In this document: one piece after another, positions 56,319 to 64,000 of the stretch | How the letters are laid out: every line of letters begins with the position of its first letter | How positions within the stretch are numbered: position 1 is the first letter of the stretch | NCBI RefSeq assembly: GCF_000429305.1 | Contig: NZ_AUBP01000024.1 | Location: 1-64,000 of the forward strand | Length of the DNA stretch: 64,000 nt | Source of the DNA: Desulfovibrio inopinatus DSM 10711 | Lineage (GTDB): Bacteria > Desulfobacterota > Desulfovibrionia > Desulfovibrionales > Desulfovibrionaceae | Direction of reading: 5' to 3' | Translations under genes and position numbers: made by a program | The notes under the pieces: model-generated | What the model saw: the letters and a program-made list of their open reading frames with translations, nothing else | The model's database searches: none | Told to the model about the DNA's origin: nothing

Positions 56319-57071
56319 ATGAAATTTCCCAAGCGTTTGTTTGCAATCAGCACCGTGACGTTGGCCCTCTTTCTCCTGGCTGTGATCGGCTACCTGGTTC
56401 CAGAAGCCAAGCAAGACGTTCCCACCAGGGTGCTCCTCAACAATAAAGGCGGCAATGTAATATTTACTCACGCCAAACATGCTGAAGATTATGGGCTTGT
56501 GTGCGATGACTGCCATCATGACAATATGCCTAACCCGCAACGCTCCATTGCCTGTGGCGAATGCCATCCTGCCTCTTTTGACGCCAAATTCATTAAAAAT
56601 CACGTCAACATGTTTGGGAATAGCTCGTCATGTATAACATGTCATCATGTTGAATATACCGGATCGACCTTCCATCACGACGAACATTTACAAAATACTG
56701 GCGATGATTGTCAGTTATGTCACCATTCTACCGATATCGAGCCCGAACCTATGGCCTGTTCAACGTGCCACGAAAAGGTTGGGAACGAGAATATGCCCAG
56801 TATAGCCGAGGCCGCCCACACCCGTTGTGCGGAATGTCATAGCGAGATGTTTGATCTCCACCTGCAAGGCTGCGGCAATTGTCACGAACCAATCAATATG
56901 AAACACTACACGGGTGAGTATACTCAGTGCTCGGCGTGTCATGAAAAAAGAGGTAAGGATCTTATCATGACCAGGATGGATGCCTACCACGACCAGTGTA
57001 TGAAGTGCCATCGGGAACTCAAAAAGGGTCCGTACGGCGAAGACGATTGTTTCCTCTGTCACATACGGTAG
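56319..57071 (+). CDS. Decahaem cytochrome c of the Rnf cluster
   Basis: A 250-residue periplasmic cytochrome. A signal anchor lies at about residues 5-27 (LFAISTVTLALFLLAVIGYL). I count ten CxxCH haem sites: CDDCH, CGECH, CITCH, CQLCH, CSTCH, CAECH, CGNCH, CSACH, CMKCH and CFLCH, the last at the very C-terminus. Related multihaem cytochromes precede rnf genes in Desulfovibrio and link the periplasmic cytochrome c3 pool to Rnf. It lies seven bases before rnfC and is surely co-expressed. Confidence 0.93.
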   Translation: MKFPKRLFAISTVTLALFLLAVIGYLVPEAKQDVPTRVLLNNKGGNVIFTHAKHAEDYGLVCDDCHHDNMPNPQRSIACGECHPASFDAKFIKNHVNMFGNSSSCITCHHVEYTGSTFHHDEHLQNTGDDCQLCHHSTDIEPEPMACSTCHEKVGNENMPSIAEAAHTRCAECHSEMFDLHLQGCGNCHEPINMKHYTGEYTQCSACHEKRGKDLIMTRMDAYHDQCMKCHRELKKGPYGEDDCFLCHIR

Positions 57072-57077
57072 ATTATT

Positions 57078-58217
57078 ATGAAAAAACGATTTCAACTGAT
57101 GACATCGTCAAGAGGATCGGTCAGGACTCTTCCCGAACCACAACATGTTCTGTTGACCCTATGCCAGCATGAACCGGTTGTTTCCGTCGGTGATGAGGTG
57201 GCCTTGGGGCAGTGTGTCGCGTCGGCGACGGAGAGTGATGTTCCCGATATACTCGCCTCGGTGTGTGGAACCGTGTCAGCCGTAGAAAACGAAAGTATTC
57301 GTATCGAGACCAACGGCAATGCCGTTGTTCCACCGGTGACGTTTACCGATCGTGATCGCGTGGAACTCAAAACGATGCTGCTGCGTTGTGGAGTGAATGT
57401 CGGAGCGGTCCACTCGTCGCGAATACTGGTGATCAATGGCGTGGAACCGGAACCGGACATCACGGTTTATGGGCAATTGCTACGTGACGAACCCTTTCTT
57501 GTGTCTGAGGGGTTGCGCCATCTCATGACCTTGGTCACACCGGAGACGTGTTTACTCGTTACGGCTATGGGGGCAAGTGGAACATTGCCCGGTGTAAGAA
57601 CAAAGCGAGTACCTCCGGTATATCCCGCCGGGCTTGATCCACTTGTCATCAAAGCGGCCACCGGCAAGGAAAACTCGGATGACGTGTGTGTTGTTAGTAT
57701 CCCGCTTCTGTATGAGATCGGTATAGTGACCACGACGGGCATACCGTTCCCATCGACCATTTTTTCCGTCAATGAAGCCACTTACAAGGCTGCGGTGGGA
57801 ACACCCATCGGTTTTATTCTCAGTGAAATCGGAAAAAATGTCAGATTCGGGGACAAGATATTTGAAGGCGGTGCATTTCGAGGAGACTGTATACGTTCTC
57901 TTGATCAGGGCTTGCAAAAAGGCGTGTATGGCGTTGGCGTCGTGAAGAAACATGCCTACCCGATGGTTGAAGATGCGCCATGCATCAGTTGCGGAGAGTG
58001 CGTGCTGGTCTGTCCGTCCCGCATCGATCCAGGGATGCTGTCACGGTATGCGGAGTTCGGCTTGTTTGAAAAAGCTGCGGAACAGCATCTTCATGCCTGC
58101 ATGGATTGTGGGTTATGTGGATATGTCTGTATTTCGCGTCGACCAGTCGTGCAGTATCTCCGCTTGGCAAAAGCCGAATTGGCCAGCCTTTACTGTGAAC
58201 CCGATACGGTCTCGTAG
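57078..58217 (+). CDS. rnfC: Rnf complex subunit RnfC
   Basis: A 379-residue peripheral subunit, shorter than enterobacterial RnfC. Two [4Fe-4S] sites are visible: CISCGECVLVCPSRIDPG from about residue 301 and CMDCGLCGYVCISRRP from about residue 341. The Rossmann-like N-terminal two-thirds is more divergent than in most RnfC proteins, and the glycine-rich NADH site (usually GxGGAGFP) is replaced by ATAMGASGTLPGVRT-like sequence. It might therefore take electrons from the cytochrome or a different donor rather than from NADH. Confidence 0.9.
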   Translation: MKKRFQLMTSSRGSVRTLPEPQHVLLTLCQHEPVVSVGDEVALGQCVASATESDVPDILASVCGTVSAVENESIRIETNGNAVVPPVTFTDRDRVELKTMLLRCGVNVGAVHSSRILVINGVEPEPDITVYGQLLRDEPFLVSEGLRHLMTLVTPETCLLVTAMGASGTLPGVRTKRVPPVYPAGLDPLVIKAATGKENSDDVCVVSIPLLYEIGIVTTTGIPFPSTIFSVNEATYKAAVGTPIGFILSEIGKNVRFGDKIFEGGAFRGDCIRSLDQGLQKGVYGVGVVKKHAYPMVEDAPCISCGECVLVCPSRIDPGMLSRYAEFGLFEKAAEQHLHACMDCGLCGYVCISRRPVVQYLRLAKAELASLYCEPDTVS

Positions 58218-58228
58218 AGGAGTATGCT

Positions 58229-59182
58229 ATGAAAAATTTCCTCACGTCTCCTGTTTTGACGGTTGCCGTCCCTCCGCACATCCATTGTGGAAAAACCGTT
58301 AAAGGACTCTCGCTCCATACGATATACGCGCTGATACCGGCGATACTTTTCGCGGTGGCCCATTATGGCATCGACGCGATACGAGTTATGGCATTGTCCT
58401 GTGCGGTCGCTGTGGTCACGGAATATCTCTGCGCTATGGTTATGGAACAGGAAGCGGCCATTGATGATTTGAGTAGCGTGGTGATTGGCCTCATTTTTGC
58501 CTTCATTCTCCCGGCATCAGCACCTTGGTGGCTTGTCGTCATGGGCAGTGTATCCAGCATTGCATTGGGGAAGATGATTTTCGGCGGTATCGGAGGTGCT
58601 CCCGTGTGTGCCGCCGCTTTGGGCTGGGCCATTTGTCGCGTCTCCTGGCCACATGCCATGGATATCGAAGCCTGCATGCTCAGTGCGCCGTGGGATTATC
58701 CGTTAGGACAATTGAAGCATTTCGGCGTGGAATACATGCATCCTGCAAGCCTTGTAGAGATGTTCTTCGGTAATCAACTTGGCTGGTTGGGGGCCTCACA
58801 AGTGGGCGCTGTATTGCTTGGCGGCATCTATCTTCTATGGAAAGGATGGCTACGCCCGTATATTCCTATTGCGTTTCTCGTCGGCGTGTTCATCGGCGCG
58901 TTCAGCTTTTACGACTTGGACCCGACCCAATATGCCTCTCCCATATTTCATCTGTTTGCCGGTGGAACGGTTTTCGCCGCTTTTTTTCTCGCCACCGATC
59001 CTTCGTCCTCACCGTCCGGTTCTCGTGCCATGATTCTCTATGGATTACTTGGTGGAGTATTGACCGTCATCATTCGCGTTTACGGCAAGTATCCTGATGG
59101 GGTGGTGTTCGCTGTTCTCTTGGCGAACTTGTTTGCTCCCCTGATAGAGCGGATTCGGCCCAAACCGTTTGGAGCGAGGTAG
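58229..59182 (+). CDS. rnfD: Rnf complex subunit RnfD
   Basis: A 317-residue membrane subunit with eight or more hydrophobic helices (for example LSLHTIYALIPAILFAVAHY). Family segments include PASLVEMFFGNQLGWLGASQ and PSGSRAMILYGLLGG. In other RnfD and NqrB proteins a DxxSGAT motif binds FMN covalently on Thr. Here the matching place reads LSAPWDYPLGQLKH, without that Thr. AGGAGTATGCT precedes the start. It overlaps nothing and is 11 bases after rnfC. Confidence 0.92.
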   Translation: MKNFLTSPVLTVAVPPHIHCGKTVKGLSLHTIYALIPAILFAVAHYGIDAIRVMALSCAVAVVTEYLCAMVMEQEAAIDDLSSVVIGLIFAFILPASAPWWLVVMGSVSSIALGKMIFGGIGGAPVCAAALGWAICRVSWPHAMDIEACMLSAPWDYPLGQLKHFGVEYMHPASLVEMFFGNQLGWLGASQVGAVLLGGIYLLWKGWLRPYIPIAFLVGVFIGAFSFYDLDPTQYASPIFHLFAGGTVFAAFFLATDPSSSPSGSRAMILYGLLGGVLTVIIRVYGKYPDGVVFAVLLANLFAPLIERIRPKPFGAR

Positions 59183-59186
59183 CGAC

Positions 59187-59771
59187 ATGGGCGAAATACC
59201 AAAAATGATTGTTGTGTTGTCGTTGATTTGTGGCATTTCCGGATTCACCCTCGCCGGATTGCGTGCCGCCACACAAAGCCGGATTGAAGAACAGGTTCTC
59301 ACGTATGTGCAGGCTCCGGCCATGAAGCACGTGCTTCAAGGGTATGACAATGACCCCATCAAAGACCGTAAATCCTTTACGTTGGCCGAAACAGGACAGA
59401 CCATCACTGTTTTTCCCGCACTCCAGAACGGCAAACTCGTCGGTGTAGCCTTTGAAACGGCGGGTAAAGGCTATGGTGGCGATATCGGCGTCATGGTCGG
59501 CTTTCATCCACAGAATGACCGGCTTTCCGGCATCGGCATCACGACTTTGAAAGAAACTCCCGGAGTTGGAACTCGCGTGACGGATGTCGCGTTTTCAAGC
59601 CAGTTTCATAACCACTCCATTGACTCCATTGCACTCAGCGCGGCCGGCGGCGACATTGATGGGGTTGGCGGTGCCACGATTTCCTCAACGGGAACGGTGT
59701 CGGCCGTTCAGGAGGCCGTCAAAATTTATCAAGCCATTAAAAACGATATCACCAGCTCCTGGAACATGTGA
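59187..59771 (+). CDS. rnfG: Rnf complex subunit RnfG
   Basis: A 194-residue FMN-binding subunit. One membrane helix lies at about residues 6-26. The periplasmic FMN domain has ITTLKETPGVGTRV and the attachment segment DIDGVGGATISSTGTVSAV. The Thr that carries FMN is present, though the usual SGAT reads GGAT. I chose ATG 59187 with GGAGCGAGG upstream; a TTG at 59169 is in frame inside the rnfD end. Confidence 0.92.
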   Translation: MGEIPKMIVVLSLICGISGFTLAGLRAATQSRIEEQVLTYVQAPAMKHVLQGYDNDPIKDRKSFTLAETGQTITVFPALQNGKLVGVAFETAGKGYGGDIGVMVGFHPQNDRLSGIGITTLKETPGVGTRVTDVAFSSQFHNHSIDSIALSAAGGDIDGVGGATISSTGTVSAVQEAVKIYQAIKNDITSSWNM

Positions 59772-59859
59772 CCCACACCCGAACCAGGGAAACAGGAACG
59801 CACCCTGTGAAAGGATGTCTGGACACTCAACACGGCCTCGCACGGCTTCCGGAGATGTT

Positions 59860-60534
59860 ATGAACACATTGTGGAAAGAGTTTTCCAAGGGATTGTGGAC
59901 GGATCTCCCTCCATTTCGACTGGTTCTCGGATTGTGTCCCACATTGGCGGTCACCAAAACAGCCAACAACGGTCTGGGGATGGGGTTGGCCGTTATCTTT
60001 GTGCTGACATTGTCGAACTGCATGGTGTCATTATTGCGGAATGTTATTCCGGCCAAAGTCCGCATTGCCTGCTTTATTGTTATCGCGGCATCGTTGGTGG
60101 TGGCAGTCGAATTGCTCATGCAGGCATTTGCCTATCCACTCTATCAGCAACTCGGCATCTTCGTTCCACTTATTGTTGTCAACTGCATCATTCTCGGGCG
60201 GGCTGAGGCCTTTGCTTCAAAGCGTTCGGTTTTGCCTTCCATGGCCGATGGCCTGGGAATGGGGCTGGGCTTTACCCTCTCGTTGACGTTTCTTGGTTCA
60301 CTTCGTGAGATCTTTGGCTACGGCTCGTTTTTTGGGACCGATGTTTTTGGTCCCACCTTCAAGCCGTTTTCCTTCATGGTTGAAGCGCCAGGCGCGTTCG
60401 TCTGTCTCGGACTTTTGTTGGCGGGGATGAATTATCTCACCAATGTCCAGCGGAAGCGCAAAGGCCTCAAGGCCATCGACGGCCCCACACACGATTGCGC
60501 ATCGTGCGGTGCATGCGGCGGATTGGGAAAATAG
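59860..60534 (+). CDS. rnfE: Rnf complex subunit RnfE
   Basis: A 224-residue integral membrane subunit with about six helices. It opens with FSKGLWTDLPPFRLVLGLCP and LAVTKTANNGLGMGLA, the RnfE signature. The last 17 residues (GPTHDCASCGACGGLGK) form a Cys-x2-Cys-x2-Cys tail that ordinary RnfE proteins lack to my knowledge. I chose ATG 59860, preceded by CCGGAGATGTT; the frame stays open upstream to 59584 without RnfE-like sequence. Confidence 0.92.
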   Translation: MNTLWKEFSKGLWTDLPPFRLVLGLCPTLAVTKTANNGLGMGLAVIFVLTLSNCMVSLLRNVIPAKVRIACFIVIAASLVVAVELLMQAFAYPLYQQLGIFVPLIVVNCIILGRAEAFASKRSVLPSMADGLGMGLGFTLSLTFLGSLREIFGYGSFFGTDVFGPTFKPFSFMVEAPGAFVCLGLLLAGMNYLTNVQRKRKGLKAIDGPTHDCASCGACGGLGK

Positions 60535-60564
60535 CCGGGCTTATAGCGTAGGGGAGGCCACATC

Positions 60565-61143
60565 ATGCAAGAATATTTTCTTCTTTTTATTGCGGCGATC
60601 TTTGTCAACAACATCGTTTTGGCGCAATACCTCGGGAACTGTCCGTTTATAGGCACCTCGAAAAAGACCGGAGTCGCTCTCGGTATGGGGAGCGCGGTTG
60701 TCTTTGTCGTGACGATGTCGACGGCGTTTACTTGGCTTGTTCAAAAATATGTTCTCGATCCTCTCGATCTCGGCTACTTGCAAACGCTGACGTTTATCCT
60801 TGTGATTGCAGCGCTTGTTCAGTTCGTTGAAATGTTTCTCAAAAAAATGGTGCCGCCGCTGTATCAATCTCTTGGTATCTTCTTACCTCTTATCACGACG
60901 AACTGCGCCGTGATGGGGATTGCCATTATTTGTCAGCGTAAAGAATATGATTTTGTCACAAGTATTCTCTTTGCACTGTTCTCCGGCCTGGGGTTTATGT
61001 TGGCCCTCGTTGTTTTGGCCTCGATTCGGGAAAAATTGGAAGTGACCCGCATGCCGCGCTCCATTCGAGGCGTGCCGGCGGGACTCATCATGGCGGGCAT
61101 TATGTCTCTGGCGTTTTTTGCCTTCCAGGGAATGATTGCCTGA
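60565..61143 (+). CDS. rnfA: Rnf complex subunit RnfA
   Basis: A 192-residue integral membrane subunit with six helices, homologous to RnfE. The opening FLLFIAAIFVNNIVLAQYLG and CPFIGTSKKTGVALGMGSAV are the strongly conserved RnfA signature, and TTNCAVMGIAI contains a cysteine that, with one in the first helix pair, holds the intramembrane [2Fe-2S] cluster in Rnf structures. GGGGAGGCC precedes the start. Confidence 0.95.
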   Translation: MQEYFLLFIAAIFVNNIVLAQYLGNCPFIGTSKKTGVALGMGSAVVFVVTMSTAFTWLVQKYVLDPLDLGYLQTLTFILVIAALVQFVEMFLKKMVPPLYQSLGIFLPLITTNCAVMGIAIICQRKEYDFVTSILFALFSGLGFMLALVVLASIREKLEVTRMPRSIRGVPAGLIMAGIMSLAFFAFQGMIA

Positions 61144-61225
61144 GGATATGACGAAAACAAGGTACACCTGCATAAAAAACGCATGAAACTGCCGGTATGT
61201 TTTATACCGGAGGAAGGGTACCGAT

Positions 61226-63325
61226 ATGATTCTCTCTTCTATTCTCGTTTTGTTCGGTCTGGGGTTGGTTGCTGCAGCTGTTTTGGCAGTGGCTTCTCGG
61301 GTGCTTTATGTCAAAGAAGACCCTCGCGTTGTGGCGGTCGAAAGTGCGCTTCCCGGAGCCAACTGCGGTGGCTGCGGATATCCTGGTTGTGCCGGAGCTG
61401 CGCAGGCGGTGGTTTCTGGCAAAGCCGGTGCAGATGTTTGTGTTGCCGGTGGAGCTGAAACCGCTCAGGCGGTGGCCGAGATCATGGGGTTGGAAGTCGG
61501 CGCCATGGAACCGAAGTCCGCCTGCCGTGATTGCACGGGAGGAGAGCGGGCCGACGAACTCTATCTTTATGAAGGGGCTTCCTCATGTCGGGCACAGGCC
61601 ATGCTGTATGGGGGAGCTAAAGCGTGTTCTTCCGGATGTTTAGGGCTCGGTTCCTGTGTGGAAGTCTGTCCATTCAATGCGATTCATATGGGGCCTCACG
61701 GCCTACCCATTATTGATCCCGAAGAATGTCGAGCCTGTGGCAAGTGCGTTGCCGTCTGTCCACGCGGGGTTATCAGCATCGAGGGCATGAGTTCAAGGCT
61801 GTTGCACCTCAATCAAACATCGGATTGCTTAGCACCGTGCCGACAAAAGTGTCCGGGACAAATCAATATTCCTCGCTATATCCGCCAGGTGCGCGAGGGA
61901 GATTACGATGGGGCGGTCATGACCATTAAAGAACGCAATCCTTTGCTTCTTGTCTGTGGCCGCGTGTGTCCTCGTCCCTGTGAAACGGTCTGTCGCCGCG
62001 GTGCTGTCGACGAACCTGTGGCGATTAACATGCTCAAGCGATTTGTTGCCGACCATGAAATGGCTTCCGGCCGTCATTTGCCGGTGCCTGTTCTTCCCGA
62101 CACGGGCCGTAAGATAGCGATTGTCGGCGGCGGTCCTGCCGGCTTGTCCTGTGCATATTTTCTGCGACGTCTGGGGCACCATCCCACTATTTACGATTCC
62201 ATGCCTGCCCTGGGAGGACAACTTCGATACGGTATTCCTGAATACCGTTTGCCCAAAAAAGTCCTCGATTGGGAAATTCAAGGGATTCTGAGCCTTGGCG
62301 TGAATGTTGTGCTCAACACGAAGTTTGGTGTTGATTTCACGTTGGAATCCCTGCGTGAAGAAGGATTTGAAGCCTTTTTCGTTGGTATTGGCGCGTGGCA
62401 GTGCGGGAACTTGCGCGCAGAGGGTGAAGATGCCGAAGGCGTCATGGGGGGCATAGAATTCCTGACGGCTCAAGCACTGGGGGAAAAGCTCGATATCGGC
62501 AAAAAAGTCATTGTTGTTGGTGGTGGAAATACAGCCATTGATGCCGCACGCACCTCTGTTCGTCTTGGGGCTGACGTCACCTTGATGTATCGTCGTACTC
62601 GTGCAGAAATGCCGGCAAATCCTGAAGAAATCGCCGGCGCCGAGGAAGAAGGCGTTAAGTACATGTTCCTCAGCACGCCCACGAAAGTCATAACCAATGA
62701 GCAGGGTCGAGTTGCGCAGATGGAGTATTTGCGTATGGAACTCGGTGAGCCCGATGCCTCGGGGCGCCGTCGACCCGTACCGATTGAAGGGTCGGAAAGC
62801 CGTATTGATGTTGATTTCATTATTCCGGCGATCGGCCAGAACCCCGATATCTCGTGTTTATATGATGATAATAATGTTTGCCATCTCGATACAACGCGTT
62901 GGCAAACGATCAATGCCGATCCTGTGACGTTACAGACGGCGATTCCCGATGTCTTTACGGGCGGTGATGTCCATACTGGTCCCAATCTCGTCATTTCGGC
63001 CATTGGTGAAGGTCGGCGTGCAGCACGTTCCATACATCACTATCTGACACAGGGCGATATTCATGTCCCAGCCGATGTTCAGCGCGAACTCATTGCGCAT
63101 ACGCTGTTCAAAACGGTCGAAAACGTCGCGCCTAAAGATCGGGCCGATATGCCGCATTTGTGCCATGGAAAAGAGCGGACATGCACGTTCAATGAAGTCG
63201 AAGGTGTGCTGACCGAACAGGAGGCTCTTGCCGAAGCCACACGCTGTCTGGATTGCGGTCTCGTGTGCTACAATCGCGACGTAAATCCTGAAGTCGCTCT
63301 TGATCAGGTCCGTCGAGGGAGATGA
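61226..63325 (+). CDS. rnfB: RnfB fused to a GltD-like flavin oxidoreductase
   Basis: A 699-residue protein, more than twice the length of ordinary RnfB. Residues 5-25 are the membrane anchor. The first Fe-S group uses ANCGGCGYPGCAGAAQAV (about 46-55), and two [4Fe-4S] ferredoxin sites follow at about 135-185 (CVEVCPF, CRACGKCVAVCPRG). From about residue 195 a complete GltD-like module begins: CLAPCRQKCPGQINIPRYI and RVCPRPCETVCRRGAVDEPV (Fe-S cysteines), FAD site VGGGPAGLSCAYFLRRLG (about 297), NAD(P) site VVGGGNTAIDAARTSVRLG (about 431) and a C-terminal GGDVHTGPNLVISAIGEG. It could exchange electrons between NAD(P)H and ferredoxin inside the complex. Confidence 0.92.
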   Translation: MILSSILVLFGLGLVAAAVLAVASRVLYVKEDPRVVAVESALPGANCGGCGYPGCAGAAQAVVSGKAGADVCVAGGAETAQAVAEIMGLEVGAMEPKSACRDCTGGERADELYLYEGASSCRAQAMLYGGAKACSSGCLGLGSCVEVCPFNAIHMGPHGLPIIDPEECRACGKCVAVCPRGVISIEGMSSRLLHLNQTSDCLAPCRQKCPGQINIPRYIRQVREGDYDGAVMTIKERNPLLLVCGRVCPRPCETVCRRGAVDEPVAINMLKRFVADHEMASGRHLPVPVLPDTGRKIAIVGGGPAGLSCAYFLRRLGHHPTIYDSMPALGGQLRYGIPEYRLPKKVLDWEIQGILSLGVNVVLNTKFGVDFTLESLREEGFEAFFVGIGAWQCGNLRAEGEDAEGVMGGIEFLTAQALGEKLDIGKKVIVVGGGNTAIDAARTSVRLGADVTLMYRRTRAEMPANPEEIAGAEEEGVKYMFLSTPTKVITNEQGRVAQMEYLRMELGEPDASGRRRPVPIEGSESRIDVDFIIPAIGQNPDISCLYDDNNVCHLDTTRWQTINADPVTLQTAIPDVFTGGDVHTGPNLVISAIGEGRRAARSIHHYLTQGDIHVPADVQRELIAHTLFKTVENVAPKDRADMPHLCHGKERTCTFNEVEGVLTEQEALAEATRCLDCGLVCYNRDVNPEVALDQVRRGR

Positions 63326-63335
63326 GCGAAACCTC

Positions 63336-63376
63336 TCGGGGTTCCGACACGTGAACAAGTGCGTCGAGAACCCCGA
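63336..63376 (+). terminator. Hairpin after rnfB
   Basis: TCGGGGTTC pairs with GAACCCCGA, and the loop contains a further short stem (CGAC...GTCG). No T-run follows. It probably marks the 3' end of the rnf transcript. Confidence 0.5.
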
Positions 63377-63483
63377 TGTCTTGATTCATGTCGAACTGCG
63401 TCAGAAGACGTTCTGTGTCGATAAGTCGTCAGCTATTATAAAATTTAGACACACCTATAAACGATTTTCGTCGAGGAGATATC

Positions 63484-63573
63484 GTGCCGGAATGTGTCAA
63501 TCCGGCTCTTTTCATCACGATTGAAGCGCAATTTGATGAAGATAACGAAGAAAAATTCAAAAATTACGGCTGA
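63484..63573 (+). CDS. 29-codon open frame with a good ribosome site
   Basis: GTG 63484 follows GAGGAGATATC. The product starts VPECVNPALFITIEAQFDED and is acidic, with a Glu/Lys-rich end. It resembles the end of a small folded protein, but there is no family match. It may be a genuine small peptide, a decayed gene, or chance. Confidence 0.25.
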   Translation: MPECVNPALFITIEAQFDEDNEEKFKNYG

Positions 63574-64000
63574 GCGCATCAAAGAAGGGTAGCGAAGACG
63601 TCCAATACTCATTAATGTACAGTCCGTCGAAGGCACAAGAGAATAACCCCTCTGGCTACTTTCTCAACTCCTGAAGACTGTACCGGTATCGAAACGACGG
63701 TTCCCCGATGAACGGGAATGCCCCAAGTCGTCGTTTTTGATACCACCTTAGAAGTGCGATGACGTCGCCTGTATGTATGACGTCGACGTGAGCACAAAAA
63801 ACAAACGAAGGAGTCGGGAGCGTTGCCAGCTGTCTCTTGTGACCTGTGGACCGCGTCAAAAAGAATCACAACACCACGGTCCTGTGCGTCATTTGGTCAG
63901 ATGAATCATGGCGAATCGAATGATATCGCCCTGGAACGTCTTCGAAGAGCAGGCATACTCCCCCAACCAACAACCCCAGCCTCTCTACATTCAGGAATTG
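63574..64000. other. Region without a confident gene at the window end
   Basis: Several short frames exist on both strands. One leftward frame (63656-63859, 67 residues, TTG start) ends RWYQKRRLGAFPFIGE then RYRYSLQELRK, which faintly recalls an excisionase-type helix-turn-helix. A rightward frame from ATG 63901 stays open to the window edge (NHGESNDIALERLRRAGI). Neither has a good ribosome site. I cannot call a gene here. Confidence 0.35.

Noticed and set aside
63656-63859. Leftward 67-codon frame as an excisionase
   Set aside because: The resemblance covers only the last 35 residues, the start is TTG without a ribosome site, and no integrase is near. It is left as a remark.

Overview
The window looks like a chromosomal segment of a flagellated, anaerobic sulfate-reducing bacterium of the Desulfovibrio type (family Desulfovibrionaceae; genus not resolved). 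The reasons are a ten-haem cytochrome c placed directly in front of an rnfCDGEAB operon, a Wolinella/Desulfovibrio-type fumarate reductase (frdCAB) followed by two-subunit fumarase, malic enzyme and a dicarboxylate transporter, a methyl-accepting protein joined to haemerythrin, an UbiD-type menaquinone decarboxylase, and the flagellar gene order. No rRNA, tRNA, CRISPR array or intact insertion sequence was recognised.

Layout. 1-1066: AT-rich, with the decayed 3' end of an unknown gene (248-454). 1067-11500: a chemoreceptor, an AraC regulator divergent from a short-chain dehydrogenase, a Tat-exported CrtI-like flavoprotein with a secreted proline-rich protein, an old-yellow-enzyme/aldo-keto reductase pair, and divergent methylglyoxal synthase. 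This is a carbonyl and redox stress neighbourhood. 11626-13117: three tandem, AT-rich membrane-protein paralogues, the first truncated, sharing a near-identical 150-base block. 13293-24650: housekeeping genes lysA-mutS, lapA-like, a HIT protein, a LOG protein, uvrC, a methyltransferase, a 3D-domain protein, an UPF0173 hydrolase and the UbiD-like decarboxylase. 24736-35021: a leftward flagellar export and regulation cluster (M23 peptidase, fliR, flhB, flhA, flhF, flhG, fliA, fliL, then three small or poorly known genes including a possible FliK-like protein). 35115-45455: a TtcA-like enzyme and signalling genes: a soluble PAS kinase, a large TorS-like hybrid kinase 10 bases ahead of a REC-GGDEF protein, and an MCP-haemerythrin gene split by a one-base frameshift.

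45456-48511: two intact paralogous TetR genes, a TetR remnant of 57 codons missed by ordinary length cut-offs, and three palindromes with a shared 16-base core (TTGRYTGACYAAYYAA). One of these overlaps a possible promoter in front of frdCAB. 48512-56222: frdCAB, fumarase alpha and beta, malic enzyme and a DASS transporter. Together these can import C4-dicarboxylates, interconvert malate and fumarate, reduce fumarate with menaquinol, and decarboxylate malate to pyruvate. 56319-63325: decahaem cytochrome and Rnf complex. Here RnfB carries a fused GltD-like flavin oxidoreductase, RnfD lacks the usual flavin-attachment SGAT motif, and RnfE ends in a cysteine-rich tail. The last 675 bases hold no confident gene.

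The most interesting parts are the TetR/operator cluster beside the fumarate operon, the atypical Rnf complex, the split MCP-haemerythrin gene and the recombining tandem membrane-protein family.
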